A stretch of DNA of 64,000 nt. Source: Asticcacaulis sp. YBE204. GTDB lineage: Bacteria; Pseudomonadota; Alphaproteobacteria; Caulobacterales; Caulobacteraceae. Below the pieces are notes generated by a model. That model saw only the letters and a program-made list of their open reading frames with translations, ran no database searches and was not told the origin of the DNA. Where the stretch lies: positions 62,001-126,000 of the forward strand of contig NZ_AWGF01000013.1 in assembly GCF_000495855.1 (NCBI RefSeq). Reading direction: 5' to 3'. Every line of letters begins with the position of its first letter. Positions within the stretch are counted from its first letter, which is position 1. Positions 54,810 to 63,260 of this stretch are shown here, piece by piece. The position numbers and the translations under genes were made by a program.

Positions 54810-55357
54810 GCATCCGTGGCCACGGTAACCTGAGCGAATAGGTCAAGCGCCGTTTTGCCGTGCACGGGATGAACCCAGTCCGGCGCGATTTCAGCCATTG
54901 GTCCCATGACGAACCCGCGTTCGTGGGCTCGCGGATGCGGCAGAGTTAAAGGGCTACTTAGTATCTGATCGTCAAAAGCAATCAGGTCAAGATCAAGTAC
55001 ACGCGGCGCATTGACCGGTAATTTTATTACGCCTTCGTAATCTTCAGACCTTTTGCGACCGGTTTCAGCTTCTATCGCGTGCAATGTTTCAAGCAATGAG
55101 ATGGGATCACAATTTGCCGTTACACGCATAACCGCGTTGTGAAACGGTGGATCTTCCGGATTCGGCCAGGCTTTCGAGCGCCACAGGCTTGAGACCTGTT
55201 CAACAGTTACGTGAGCCCTACTCAGTCGCTTGACAACATGGTCCAATAGCTGCAATGCAGTATAACCGCCAAAGGGCATATTGGAACCGAAGGCGATATA
55301 GATGCCCTGTCCCCGCAGGGGCGTCGACCGATCTGATTTAAGTATTTTATCCGGCAT
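54770..55357 (-). CDS. folK: 2-amino-4-hydroxy-6-hydroxymethyldihydropteridine diphosphokinase
   Basis: It transfers pyrophosphate from ATP to the pterin in folate synthesis. The 195 residues contain IYIAFGSNMPFGG near the start, SSLWRSKAWPNPEDPPFHNAVM, GRKRSEDYEGVIKLPVNAPRVLDLDLIAFDDQ and LPHPRAHERGFVMGPMAEIAPDWVHP, all diagnostic. The lower-GC codons and the Asp-Leu-Asp catalytic motif are intact. Its start lies only 22 bases from the divergent NYN gene, and its end overlaps the EamA gene. Confidence 0.95.
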   Translation of the reverse strand: MPDKILKSDRSTPLRGQGIYIAFGSNMPFGGYTALQLLDHVVKRLSRAHVTVEQVSSLWRSKAWPNPEDPPFHNAVMRVTANCDPISLLETLHAIEAETGRKRSEDYEGVIKLPVNAPRVLDLDLIAFDDQILSSPLTLPHPRAHERGFVMGPMAEIAPDWVHPVHGKTALDLFAQVTVATDAYAAEDTAGLLGR

Positions 55358-55379
55358 TTTTTAAACGAAAGATATTTCC

Positions 55380-55955
55380 ATGAGTTTTTATCCCACCGAT
55401 AAAATTGCGCTTTTTATAGACGGCGCCAATCTGTACTCGGCCGCCAAGGCGCTCAATTTCGACATCGATTACCGTAAGCTGCTCGACGAATTCCGCAAGC
55501 GCGGCATCCTTGTGCGCGCCTATTACTACACAGCTTTGGTCGAAGGCGACGATTATTCGCCGATCCGCCCGCTGGTCGACTGGCTCGACTATAACGGTTT
55601 CGCGCTGGTGACCAAAACCGCCAAGGAATATACGGACGCCCAGGGTCGCAAGCGCTGGCGCGGCGACATGGATATTGAAATCGCCTGCGACATGATGGAA
55701 ATCGCCGATCACGCCGACCATCTGGTGCTCTTTTCCGGCGACGGCGACTTCCGCCGTTTGATCGAAGCGGTTCAACGCAAGGGCTGCCGCGTTACAGTCG
55801 TCTCGACGGTAAAGTCGCAGCCGCCGATGACGTCGGACGAACTCCGCCGTCAGGCCGACACCTTCGTCGATCTGGCCGACCTGGCCAATGTCGTCGGTCG
55901 CCCGCGTCAGCAGCAGAACACCGCGCCGAAATTCGCCGAAGATTTCGAGGATTAG
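55380..55955 (+). CDS. NYN domain (LabA/DUF88) protein
   Basis: A protein of 191 residues with a PIN-like RNase fold of the LabA/NYN type. DKIALFIDGANLYSAAKAL supplies the first Asp, VRAYYYTALVEGDDYSPIRP follows, and RGDMDIEIACDMMEIADHADHLVLFSGDGDFRRLIEAVQRKG has the conserved aspartates needed for metal binding. So it is probably an active endoribonuclease or RNA-processing factor. Divergent from folK. Confidence 0.94.
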   Translation: MSFYPTDKIALFIDGANLYSAAKALNFDIDYRKLLDEFRKRGILVRAYYYTALVEGDDYSPIRPLVDWLDYNGFALVTKTAKEYTDAQGRKRWRGDMDIEIACDMMEIADHADHLVLFSGDGDFRRLIEAVQRKGCRVTVVSTVKSQPPMTSDELRRQADTFVDLADLANVVGRPRQQQNTAPKFAEDFED

Positions 55956-55984
55956 GACTGGGTTGGTCGCGTGGCGTCTATGGC

Positions 55985-56308
55985 AAGGTTCTCCACAGAT
56001 GGCCACGGATGCACACAGACATTCTTTATGAGCGGTCAGGTTGGTGCCAAGTGGCCGCGTCCGCAAGATTTGAAACCACAGATTACACAGATTTCACAGA
56101 TTGGATGCGCTTTGCGCGTCATTCGTGAGACACCGCACACATCGTGTTTGAGGCTTATCCTCAAGCCGCAACGAACCTAATCTGTGAAATCTGTGTAATC
56201 TGTGGTTCTCCCTCTTCCTGCCTGCTTTCGTTACCAAAGGTTCTTAGCCACGGATAAGGCAAAATGAACGCCACCTGTGTGCATCTGCGGCCATCTGTGG
56301 AGAACCTT
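55985..56308. repeat. CACAGAT compound inverted-repeat element, copy B (nested)
   Basis: This fills most of the 394-base gap after the NYN gene. Outer arms (55985-56019 and 56273-56308) each hold three CACAGAT-like units at 10-base steps, with single-base variants (CACGGAT, CGCAGAT). Inner arms of 29 bases (56074-56102 and 56179-56207) are identical to those of copy A. The sequence between inner arms is different from copy A (76 bases, with TGCGCTTTGCGC and GAGGCTTATCCTC small dyads). No gene is seen. Confidence 0.85.
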
Positions 56309-56349
56309 GAACTTATCCTCCCACAAACGCCCAGGCTTACCATGACACG

Positions 56350-57036
56350 ATGGATGAAACCGCCTTCAACGCCGAAGACGACGCCCGCGCACTGAGACAG
56401 CGCCGCGCGGAGCTGCGCGAATTCGCGTCCGAAATCGCCGAGGCCATCGAAGACATCGACCTGCCGGAAACCTATCTCGATGGCGAGCGCGCCGTCCGCA
56501 TGATCCGGGTTGCCGACGTCGTGCTGATGCGCGTCACCCGCCCCGACCAGCGCGACACCATCCGTCCGGCACGTCAGCGCCTCCGCGATCAGGCCGACCT
56601 GATCGTTCAGGCCGTTCGGCAATTACCCAAGCCGACCGACTTTCTCGAAGGCGAACGCGCGGGGCGGTTTATTCTGGCCACCGAGCGCCTGTGGACGCAG
56701 CTTTACGCGCCGCCCAAGCCGCTGACCTCGGCGCAATTAGACGAGCTTGAGCGCGAAGCCGAACTCGACAAGCCAATGGACAGCTACGGCCAGCAGCTTT
56801 ACGAAAAACTGCTGGCGATGAAATACAAGCGCGACGCCTTCAAGGGCTATTTCGACGATGGGTCGCCCTTCGATCCCAACCGGCCTCAGATCGTCGAAGA
56901 CGGCGACGCCATGGACAAGGCCGAGGCCACGGGGTTCTGGCCCGACGGCGCACCCTACGATCCTGACCGTCCCAGCGATAATCCCGCTGCGTTTCGCCCG
57001 CCCAGAATACCGTTCACGCTCGGCGCCGGACCGTAA
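56350..57036 (+). CDS. uncharacterised protein with an internal duplication
   Basis: A 228-residue soluble, charged protein. Two matching helical units are visible: LPETYLDGERAVRMIRVADV near residues 38-57 and LPKPTDFLEGERAGRFILAT near 92-111, followed by similar aromatic-rich ends. The C-terminal third (KPMDSYGQQLYEKLLAMKYK, then proline-rich FDDGSPFDPNRPQ and FWPDGAPYDPDRPSD) has a second near-duplicate, PFDPNRP/PYDPDRP. I recognise no family. It converges on smpB with three bases between. Confidence 0.8.
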   Translation: MDETAFNAEDDARALRQRRAELREFASEIAEAIEDIDLPETYLDGERAVRMIRVADVVLMRVTRPDQRDTIRPARQRLRDQADLIVQAVRQLPKPTDFLEGERAGRFILATERLWTQLYAPPKPLTSAQLDELEREAELDKPMDSYGQQLYEKLLAMKYKRDAFKGYFDDGSPFDPNRPQIVEDGDAMDKAEATGFWPDGAPYDPDRPSDNPAAFRPPRIPFTLGAGP

Positions 57037-57039
57037 AGT

Positions 57040-57513
57040 TTAACCGTGGTCCTTCAGGATTCTCGCCTTTTCACGGCCCCAGTCGCGCTTGGCCTCGGTT
57101 TCGCGCTTGTCGTGCAGCTTCTTGCCCTTGGCCAGAGCGATCTCGACCTTCACCATGCCCTTGTCGTTGAAGTAAAGCTTCGTCGGGATGATGGTCATGC
57201 CTTCACGCTGCACGGCGATCATGAAGCGCGCGATCTCGCGCCGGTGCATCAGCAGCTTGCGATGGCGGCGCGGATCGTGATTGAAGCGGTTGGCAAAGCC
57301 GTAGTGCGGGATGTCGGCATTGATCAGCACCAGTTCGTCGCCGTTTTCGATCGAGACGTAGGACTCGGCGATATTGGCCCGGCCCTGACGCAGCGACTTG
57401 ACCTCGGTCCCGGTCAGCATGATCCCCGCCTCGGTATTGTTTTCGAGGAAGTAGTCGAACCGTGCCCGACGGTTGTCGGCGATCTGCTTATAGTTGGATT
57501 GAGGTTCGGCCAC
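57040..57513 (-). CDS. smpB: tmRNA-binding protein SmpB
   Basis: It delivers tmRNA to stalled ribosomes in trans-translation. The 157 residues contain [20 protein letters not shown], the beta-barrel core [36 protein letters not shown], the segment [20 protein letters not shown] and the C-terminal [20 protein letters not shown] tail. It follows dapA by one base, the conserved alphaproteobacterial order. The tmRNA gene itself is not in the window. Confidence 0.97.
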   Translation of the reverse strand: MAEPQSNYKQIADNRRARFDYFLENNTEAGIMLTGTEVKSLRQGRANIAESYVSIENGDELVLINADIPHYGFANRFNHDPRRHRKLLMHRREIARFMIAVQREGMTIIPTKLYFNDKGMVKVEIALAKGKKLHDKRETEAKRDWGREKARILKDHG

Positions 57514-58407
57514 TTACAGCCCCGCGAGTTTCATAGCGTCGTCGACCAGCGGCCGCACGGCGTCGGCACAGGCGACGATCGGCAGGCGCACCTCGTCGGT
57601 CGTCTGGCCCAACTGGCTCAGGGCGTATTTGGTCGGCGACGGCGAGGCGTCGGCGAACAGCACCTTGTGCAGGGTGATCAGCTTGTCCTGCCAATCGCGC
57701 GCCGTGGTGAAATCGCCTGCGGCAGCGGCTTCATAAAGCGCGACCATTTCGGCGGGCGCGACGTTCGAGGTGACGGAAATCACGCCGTGACCACCGTGCG
57801 CGATATAGCCCAGCAGCGTCGGGTCGTCGCCGGAGATAAAGGCAAAGCCCGGCGCGATGGCGATCCGCAACTGGCTCATGCGGACCAGATCGCCCGTGGC
57901 GTCCTTGATGCCGACGATATTGGGCAGCTTCGACAGGCGCACGATGGTCTCGTTCGACATGTCGATCACGGTACGGCCCGGGACGTTATAGAGCATGACC
58001 GGGATCTGAACCGAATCGTTCAGGGCCTTGAAATGCTGATATAAACCTTCCTGCGACGGCTTGTTGTAATAGGGGACGACGACCAGCACGGCATCGGCAC
58101 CGACGGCCTTGGCGTGTTGCGCCAGTTCAAGTGTCTCAAGCGTATTGTTCGACCCCGCCCCGGCGATGACCTTGATACGTCCGGCGGCGGTCTCAACACA
58201 GAGGCGCACGATTTCCTTGTGCTCTTCCATCGAGAGCGTCGAGGTTTCGCCCGTCGTGCCGACCGGCACCACGCCATGAACGCCCGCTTTTATCTGAGTC
58301 TCGACCAAGGTTTTGAACGCCGCATAATCCACCTGACCGTCTTTGAACGGCGTCACCAGAGCGGTAATCACTCCGGAAAACAGGGGAATTCGGTCGGCGG
58401 TGGTCAT
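57514..58407 (-). CDS. dapA: 4-hydroxy-tetrahydrodipicolinate synthase
   Basis: It condenses pyruvate with aspartate semialdehyde, the first committed step to lysine and diaminopimelate. The 297 residues have [19 protein letters not shown] (about 45-63), [19 protein letters not shown], the catalytic Tyr140 in MLYNVPGRT and the Schiff-base Lys168 in [10 protein letters not shown]. It is divergent from slt and followed directly by smpB. Confidence 0.97.
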   Translation of the reverse strand: MTTADRIPLFSGVITALVTPFKDGQVDYAAFKTLVETQIKAGVHGVVPVGTTGETSTLSMEEHKEIVRLCVETAAGRIKVIAGAGSNNTLETLELAQHAKAVGADAVLVVVPYYNKPSQEGLYQHFKALNDSVQIPVMLYNVPGRTVIDMSNETIVRLSKLPNIVGIKDATGDLVRMSQLRIAIAPGFAFISGDDPTLLGYIAHGGHGVISVTSNVAPAEMVALYEAAAAGDFTTARDWQDKLITLHKVLFADASPSPTKYALSQLGQTTDEVRLPIVACADAVRPLVDDAMKLAGL

Positions 58408-58671
58408 GAGAGTCGTGTCCTGATGCAGGCGTCAATTAAGGAAAAGAGCCTTAAAACCACAATGGATTTGCTGCAACGACTTTATAAAAAGAAAAACAGC
58501 CGCGACGGTTTCGGTTGCACTGCGGCAGATAAACGGACACCCTTAGTTACTAACGCTTTTTGTGATCGATCTGTGATGCGTGTCGCCCGAAAATCGGGCT
58601 AAGAGACGTGAAAGTTCATATTTACGCCGGAAACGGCGGCCATATATTTCAAAACTGACAGAGGTTCCCGC

Positions 58672-60834
58672 ATGACGCAAAACTCAGGTACTTTCAAAGC
58701 GGTGACGCGCCACATCTCCTTCCGCGCCGCCCTGGGGGTCAGCCTGATTGCGCTTTCGTGCGTCGCCCTGTCGCCGGTCATGGCGCAGGACGGTAGCACC
58801 CCTACTGCGCCGCAACCCTATGTCGCCGGCCTGATCTCCGAATCGGACTCCGCCGCAATGAAGCAGGCGCTGGCCGCCGCGCGCTCGAAGAACTTTGCGC
58901 TCGCGGACTCCTTGCGCACCTCGATCAGCGATCCCGTCGCCAAAAAGATCGTTCTGTGGTCGATTATCACCAATGACGGCGACATCTACGGCTTTGCGGC
59001 GTTGGACGGCGCGCGCCGCGACCTGTGGGGCTGGCCACGCGAACAGAAGCGCCAGATCGCCGCCGAAAAGCAGATACTCAATTCCGGCATGACGCCGCAG
59101 CAGACCATCGAGTGGTTCAAGGGCGCGCCGCCGCTCACGGTCGATGGCGCGATGGCGCTGATCTCGGCCTACGAGCGTCAGGGCCAGACCACCGAAGCGG
59201 CGACGCTTGCGAAAGCCTGGTGGCGCGATCAGGCCTTCGACCTGACCGATCAGTCGCGCTTTCAGGCCAGTTTCGGACGCTATCTTACCGCCGACGATCA
59301 TAAGGTGCGCCTGAACACGCTTCTGCTGGGCACGCAGGGTCCGGCGACCTCGGCGCTGCTGCCGCTGGTCGATGAGACGAGCCGTCAGGTCGCCACCGCC
59401 GTTATGGCGTTGCGGTCGGGTTCGGCCTCGGCGACGACGCTTTATGAGGCCGCCCTCAGCGTCAGTCCGCGCAATCCGGTGCTGGCCTATGAGCGCCTGC
59501 GTTTCCTGCGTCGTCAGAAGCTTGAGGCGCTGGGCTTCGGTCTGCTGGCCGACCTGCCGCCCGCCCCGGCCTCCGAAGCTGCCATCACCAATCTGTGGAC
59601 CGAGCGCCTCAGCTACTTCCGCGCCGCGCTCAAGGCCCGCAACTATCAAGCCGCCTACGACGCCATGAAGGGCGGCGGCTTCCCCAACGGCGAAAAGAAG
59701 GCCGAGGGCGAGTTCTTCGCCGGGTGGACGGCCTTGATCAAACTCAACCGACCCGATCTCGCCATCGCGCACTTCGACAAGATCCGCGAAGCCGGGACGT
59801 CGCCGATCACGCGCGGTCGCGCCCACTATTGGCTGGGCCGCGCCTATGAGGCGCGCGGTCAGGCGGGCGACGCGCAAAAAGCACAGGCCAACTATGTCGA
59901 AGGCGGGCAGTTCATCTATGCCTTCTATGGACAACTGGCCGCCGAAAAGGGGGGCAAGACCTCGATCACGCTGGGCAAGGAGCCTGTGCCGACGCCTGAG
60001 GACCGCGCGCGTTTTGCTAACCGCGACATGGTCAAGGCGGCGAAAATCCTCGGTCAGGCGGGCGAGCGCGATCTGTTCAACGCGTTGATCCTCGCGCTCG
60101 ACGACGTGTTGCCCAATGCCGAAGAACAGGCCCTGCTGGTCGACCTGGCAGGCACCTATGGCACGCAGGATCTGGCCATGCGCGTGGCCCGTGTGGCGCA
60201 GCAGCGCGGCTTCTACCTGCCCGAACGCGCCTATCCGCTGCGCGCCCTGCCCGCCGTCAAATCGCCGGAAGGCGCGTTCGTTCTGGCCATTACGCGTCAG
60301 GAATCGGGCTTCGATCCGATGGTGCGCTCTGGTGCCAATGCCCGAGGTATGATGCAACTCATCCCGCCGACCGCCAGGGCCGTCGCGCGGCGCATGTCGA
60401 TGAGCTATTCGGACTCGATGCTGTATGAGCCCGACTACAATATGAAGCTGGGGGCCTATCACCTCGGCGAACTGGTCGATCGCTTCGGCGGGTCGTACGT
60501 CATGGCCGCCGCCGGGTACAATGCCGGGCCGGGCCGTCCGCCGCAGTGGATCGTCGATTGCGGCGACCCGCGCGGCGAAACCGCCGATCCGTTGAGCTTT
60601 ATCGAATGCACGCCCTTCACCGAGACGCGCAACTACATGATGCGGGTAATGGAAAACACGGTGGTTTATCGCGCACGCCTGAATGGCGGCACCGCGCCGC
60701 TGACACCGATGGCAGACCTCAAACGCGGCATGATAATCCTCTATACGCCCGACGCCGACGATGCATCGGATACGGGGTCACTGCCGACCGGACCGGTCAA
60801 TTATAACGATCTGAAAGCCAAGGCGGGGGAGTAG
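58672..60834 (+). CDS. slt: soluble lytic murein transglycosylase
   Basis: It cleaves the glycan strands of peptidoglycan in the periplasm. The 720 residues start with a signal peptide (about 1-38, ending PVMAQD). The middle is a long helical superhelix (U and L domains, about 60-510). The C-terminal SLT domain has the catalytic Glu544 in ITRQESGFDP, then GANARGMMQLIPPTA, and AAGYNAGPGRP. CAGAGG precedes the ATG. It is followed within one base by a small gene, and is divergent from dapA. Confidence 0.95.
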   Translation: MTQNSGTFKAVTRHISFRAALGVSLIALSCVALSPVMAQDGSTPTAPQPYVAGLISESDSAAMKQALAAARSKNFALADSLRTSISDPVAKKIVLWSIITNDGDIYGFAALDGARRDLWGWPREQKRQIAAEKQILNSGMTPQQTIEWFKGAPPLTVDGAMALISAYERQGQTTEAATLAKAWWRDQAFDLTDQSRFQASFGRYLTADDHKVRLNTLLLGTQGPATSALLPLVDETSRQVATAVMALRSGSASATTLYEAALSVSPRNPVLAYERLRFLRRQKLEALGFGLLADLPPAPASEAAITNLWTERLSYFRAALKARNYQAAYDAMKGGGFPNGEKKAEGEFFAGWTALIKLNRPDLAIAHFDKIREAGTSPITRGRAHYWLGRAYEARGQAGDAQKAQANYVEGGQFIYAFYGQLAAEKGGKTSITLGKEPVPTPEDRARFANRDMVKAAKILGQAGERDLFNALILALDDVLPNAEEQALLVDLAGTYGTQDLAMRVARVAQQRGFYLPERAYPLRALPAVKSPEGAFVLAITRQESGFDPMVRSGANARGMMQLIPPTARAVARRMSMSYSDSMLYEPDYNMKLGAYHLGELVDRFGGSYVMAAAGYNAGPGRPPQWIVDCGDPRGETADPLSFIECTPFTETRNYMMRVMENTVVYRARLNGGTAPLTPMADLKRGMIILYTPDADDASDTGSLPTGPVNYNDLKAKAGE

Positions 60835-60835
60835 G

Positions 60836-61012
60836 ATGCCGCGTCACCGGCGATTCAAAATAGTTATCTTTGCCATCGGCGGCATCGCCGCCTCTTTAAT
60901 CGCCGCCAGTTTCTGGCTGACCCCGTCTCTGGCCCGCTTTTGGGAACAAGACAAATGTCTGGATGCCGGAGGAAGGTACCTCGCGAATGTTCGTAAATGT
61001 GATTTCGGATAG
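60836..61012 (+). CDS. 58-residue membrane-anchored small protein
   Basis: It starts one base after the slt stop. The sequence begins with basic MPRHRRFK, then a span (IVIFAIGGIAASLIAASFWL), and ends with CLDAGGRY and a final Cys five residues from the end. The Cys-x-Asp-x-Gly-Gly-Arg motif with a later Cys is common in short exported or lipoprotein-like proteins of alphaproteobacteria, but no role is known. Coupling to slt suggests an envelope location. Confidence 0.65.
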   Translation: MPRHRRFKIVIFAIGGIAASLIAASFWLTPSLARFWEQDKCLDAGGRYLANVRKCDFG

Positions 61013-61027
61013 GCAAACGGCCCATTC

Positions 61028-61387
61028 TATCTGTGTTCATCTGTGGCCATCTGTGGAGACCCTTTGCGTACGGCCCCACAGCCAGATTGGTGGTTAGTTT
61101 ACTAAGTTTCTCCACAGATGGCCACAGATGAACACAGATATCCGAGCGGTAACGATGTCGTGCCACCCCGTTACCATTTAGTCTGCGTATCCTATTTTCA
61201 GGAACCACAGATTACACAGATTTCACAGATTGAGAGCGCCTTCGGTGCGTTGGCGTTCGGGTAAACTCAGGTGTTCGACCCGCATAATCTGCGGATAATC
61301 TAAAATCGCAAATACAAGTAGCTGCCCGCCATCAATCCCCGGTCAGTGGTTCGCGCTTAATCTGTGAAATCTGTGTAATCTGTGGTT
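61028..61387. repeat. CACAGAT compound inverted-repeat element, copy C (side by side)
   Basis: This fills the 407-base gap before the nitronate monooxygenase-like gene. The 10-base-step arms (61028-61065 and 61104-61140) are inverted around only about 38 bases. The 9-base-step arms (61203-61231 and 61359-61387, 29 bases, identical to copies A and B) lie beyond them and not inside. So the two inverted repeats are adjacent, not nested. The 10-base arms carry the variant GATGAACACAGAT. No gene is seen. Confidence 0.85.
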
Positions 61388-61419
61388 CCCATCTTACTTC
61401 GTCACAAAGCCCGCCGACC

Positions 61420-62463
61420 ATGACTCTCCTGCATCGCCTGAACCTCAGTCTGCCGATCGTTCAGGCCCCGATGGCCGGAGTCTCGACGCCGGAGATGGCC
61501 GCAACGGTATCGAATGCCGGAGGTCTTGGCTCCATCGCCGTCGGTGCCAGCGATCCCATTACCGCTCGCGCCATGATCGAAGCGGTCCGCAGGCAAACCG
61601 ATCGCGCCTTCAACGTCAATGTTTTCGTCCATACGCCGCCACAGCCCGATCGCATCCGCGAGGCCATGTGGCTAGGGGCGTTGTCGCCGCTGTTTTTTGA
61701 TTATGACGCCGTGCCGCCGAACCGCATATATGCGATCTACAAAAGCTTTGCCGAAGATGATGACATGCTGGCCGTCCTGGTCGAAACCGCGCCGCCGGTC
61801 GTCAGCTTCCATTTTGGTTTGCCGGACGCCCGCCGCATCGCCGCGCTGAAAGCCGCCGGGTGCGTCCTGCTGGCCACCGCGACCAACCTAACCGAGGCGC
61901 AGGCTATCGAAGCCGCCGGTCTGGACGGCATCGTCGCTCAGGGTTTCGAGGCGGGCGGTCATCGCGGCATGTTCGATCCCGACGCGCGCGACGACGCACT
62001 GACGACTTTTGCCCTCACCCGTCTGTTGGTCAGCCGGTGCGACCTGCCGGTCATCGCCGCCGGCGGCATCATGGACGGGCACGGCATAAGGGCGGCGCTG
62101 GATCTTGGGGCCGTTGCCGTGCAACTGGGGACAGCCTTTATTGCCTGCCCGGAAAGCCACGCCAATGCTGCCTATCGAGCGGCATTGACCCATCCTGACG
62201 CCCACACCCTGATGACCCGCGCCATTTCAGGCCGCCCCGCACGGTGCCTCGCCAACCGCTTCACCGCGTTCGGGCAGGAAACCACCGGCACGCCACCGGA
62301 CTATCCCATCGCCTACGATGCAGGCAAGGCGCTCAACGCCGCGGCCAAGGCCAAAGGCGAAGGCGGTTTCGGCGCGCAATGGGCCGGTCAGGGCGCACCG
62401 CTGGCGCGGTACTTGCCCGCTGCCGAGCTAATGGCGGTCTTGGTGCAGGAAATGAAAGCTTAG
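61420..62463 (+). CDS. nitronate monooxygenase-like FMN oxidoreductase
   Basis: A 347-residue TIM-barrel flavoenzyme. The start, LPIVQAPMAGVSTPEMAATVSNAGGLGSI, is typical of nitronate monooxygenase and related enoyl reductase-like proteins. VAQGFEAGGHRGMF near residue 180 carries the conserved active-site histidine, and VIAAGGIMDGHGIRAALDLGAVAVQLGTAF binds the FMN phosphate. The substrate is not certain; detoxification of nitroalkanes is the usual role. It follows the CACAGAT copy C. Confidence 0.93.
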   Translation: MTLLHRLNLSLPIVQAPMAGVSTPEMAATVSNAGGLGSIAVGASDPITARAMIEAVRRQTDRAFNVNVFVHTPPQPDRIREAMWLGALSPLFFDYDAVPPNRIYAIYKSFAEDDDMLAVLVETAPPVVSFHFGLPDARRIAALKAAGCVLLATATNLTEAQAIEAAGLDGIVAQGFEAGGHRGMFDPDARDDALTTFALTRLLVSRCDLPVIAAGGIMDGHGIRAALDLGAVAVQLGTAFIACPESHANAAYRAALTHPDAHTLMTRAISGRPARCLANRFTAFGQETTGTPPDYPIAYDAGKALNAAAKAKGEGGFGAQWAGQGAPLARYLPAAELMAVLVQEMKA

Positions 62464-62487
62464 AATTTGTTTGTCGCGCATTTGTTT

Positions 62488-62512
62488 CCGAAAACCGTTA
62501 CACACTTTTCGG
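62488..62512. terminator. possible bidirectional terminator
   Basis: CCGAAAA and TTTTCGG are inverted with an 11-base spacer between two convergent genes. The stem is short and AT-rich, so function is uncertain. Confidence 0.35.
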
Positions 62513-62519
62513 CATGCGC

Positions 62520-63260
62520 TTAAAGCGGTTGCGCCGCCAGATGCAGGGCCAGACCGTCCGGCTCGGTCCGCAATTCGCCGGAGAGGCCGAACACCTCCGC
62601 CAGAACCTCCGACGTAAAGGCCTGTTCCGGCGCACCGAACGCCGCGATACGGCCCTCAAGCATCACGCAGACCTCGTCGCAGAACTGCGCCGCCAGACCG
62701 AGGTCGTGCAGGCTGACGATCACCGTATGACCCCGCGCCGCCATGTCTTTCAGGATCAGCAGCACCTGCCGCTGCCACGCCGGATCGAGCGCCGTCAGGG
62801 GCTCGTCGAGCAGCAGGACCGGACACCGTGTCGCCAAAAGCCGCCCCAGCAAAGCCCGCGCGCGCTGCCCACCGGATAGCGAAAAGACGCCACGCTCCTT
62901 AAGCGCCTCAAGTCCGACCTGTGCCAAGACTTCGGCCACCACGGCGACGTCACTGTTCTTTGTCCCCAGTCGCACGACCTCGACTACACTCAAATCCCAG
63001 GCGATGGTGCGATCCTGCGGTAAATAGCCTATCCGCGCCGCGCGCTGCGACAACGACAGGGAGGACAGATCATGATCATCGATCCGCACTTCGCCCGCAT
63101 CGGGCATAAGCAGCCCGGTCAGCGCACGGATCAAGGTCGTCTTGCCGGAACCGTTCGGGCCGACTACGCCGTAAAAGCGGCCCTTGTCAAACCGGACATC
63201 AACCGAGGCGACGGCCACGGTCGCGCCGATACGCACTTCAAGAGAAGCGACCTCGATCAT
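62520..63260 (-). CDS. iron-type ABC transporter ATP-binding protein
   Basis: A 246-residue ATPase of the FecE/BtuD type that energises import of an iron chelate or corrinoid. Walker A GPNGSGKT lies at 34-41, the signature LSGGQRAR at about 127-134, Walker B VLLLDEPLTALD and the switch His in IVSLHDLGLA. I start it at the ATG overlapping the permease stop (ATGA); an upstream ATG adds four residues. It is the last gene of the transporter operon. Confidence 0.93.
   Translation of the reverse strand: MIEVASLEVRIGATVAVASVDVRFDKGRFYGVVGPNGSGKTTLIRALTGLLMPDAGEVRIDDHDLSSLSLSQRAARIGYLPQDRTIAWDLSVVEVVRLGTKNSDVAVVAEVLAQVGLEALKERGVFSLSGGQRARALLGRLLATRCPVLLLDEPLTALDPAWQRQVLLILKDMAARGHTVIVSLHDLGLAAQFCDEVCVMLEGRIAAFGAPEQAFTSEVLAEVFGLSGELRTEPDGLALHLAAQPL

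Noticed and set aside
58684-60462. A 592-codon minus-strand frame opposite slt
   Set aside because: Arg/Gly/Gln-rich shadow of the transglycosylase; no domain or ribosome-binding sequence.
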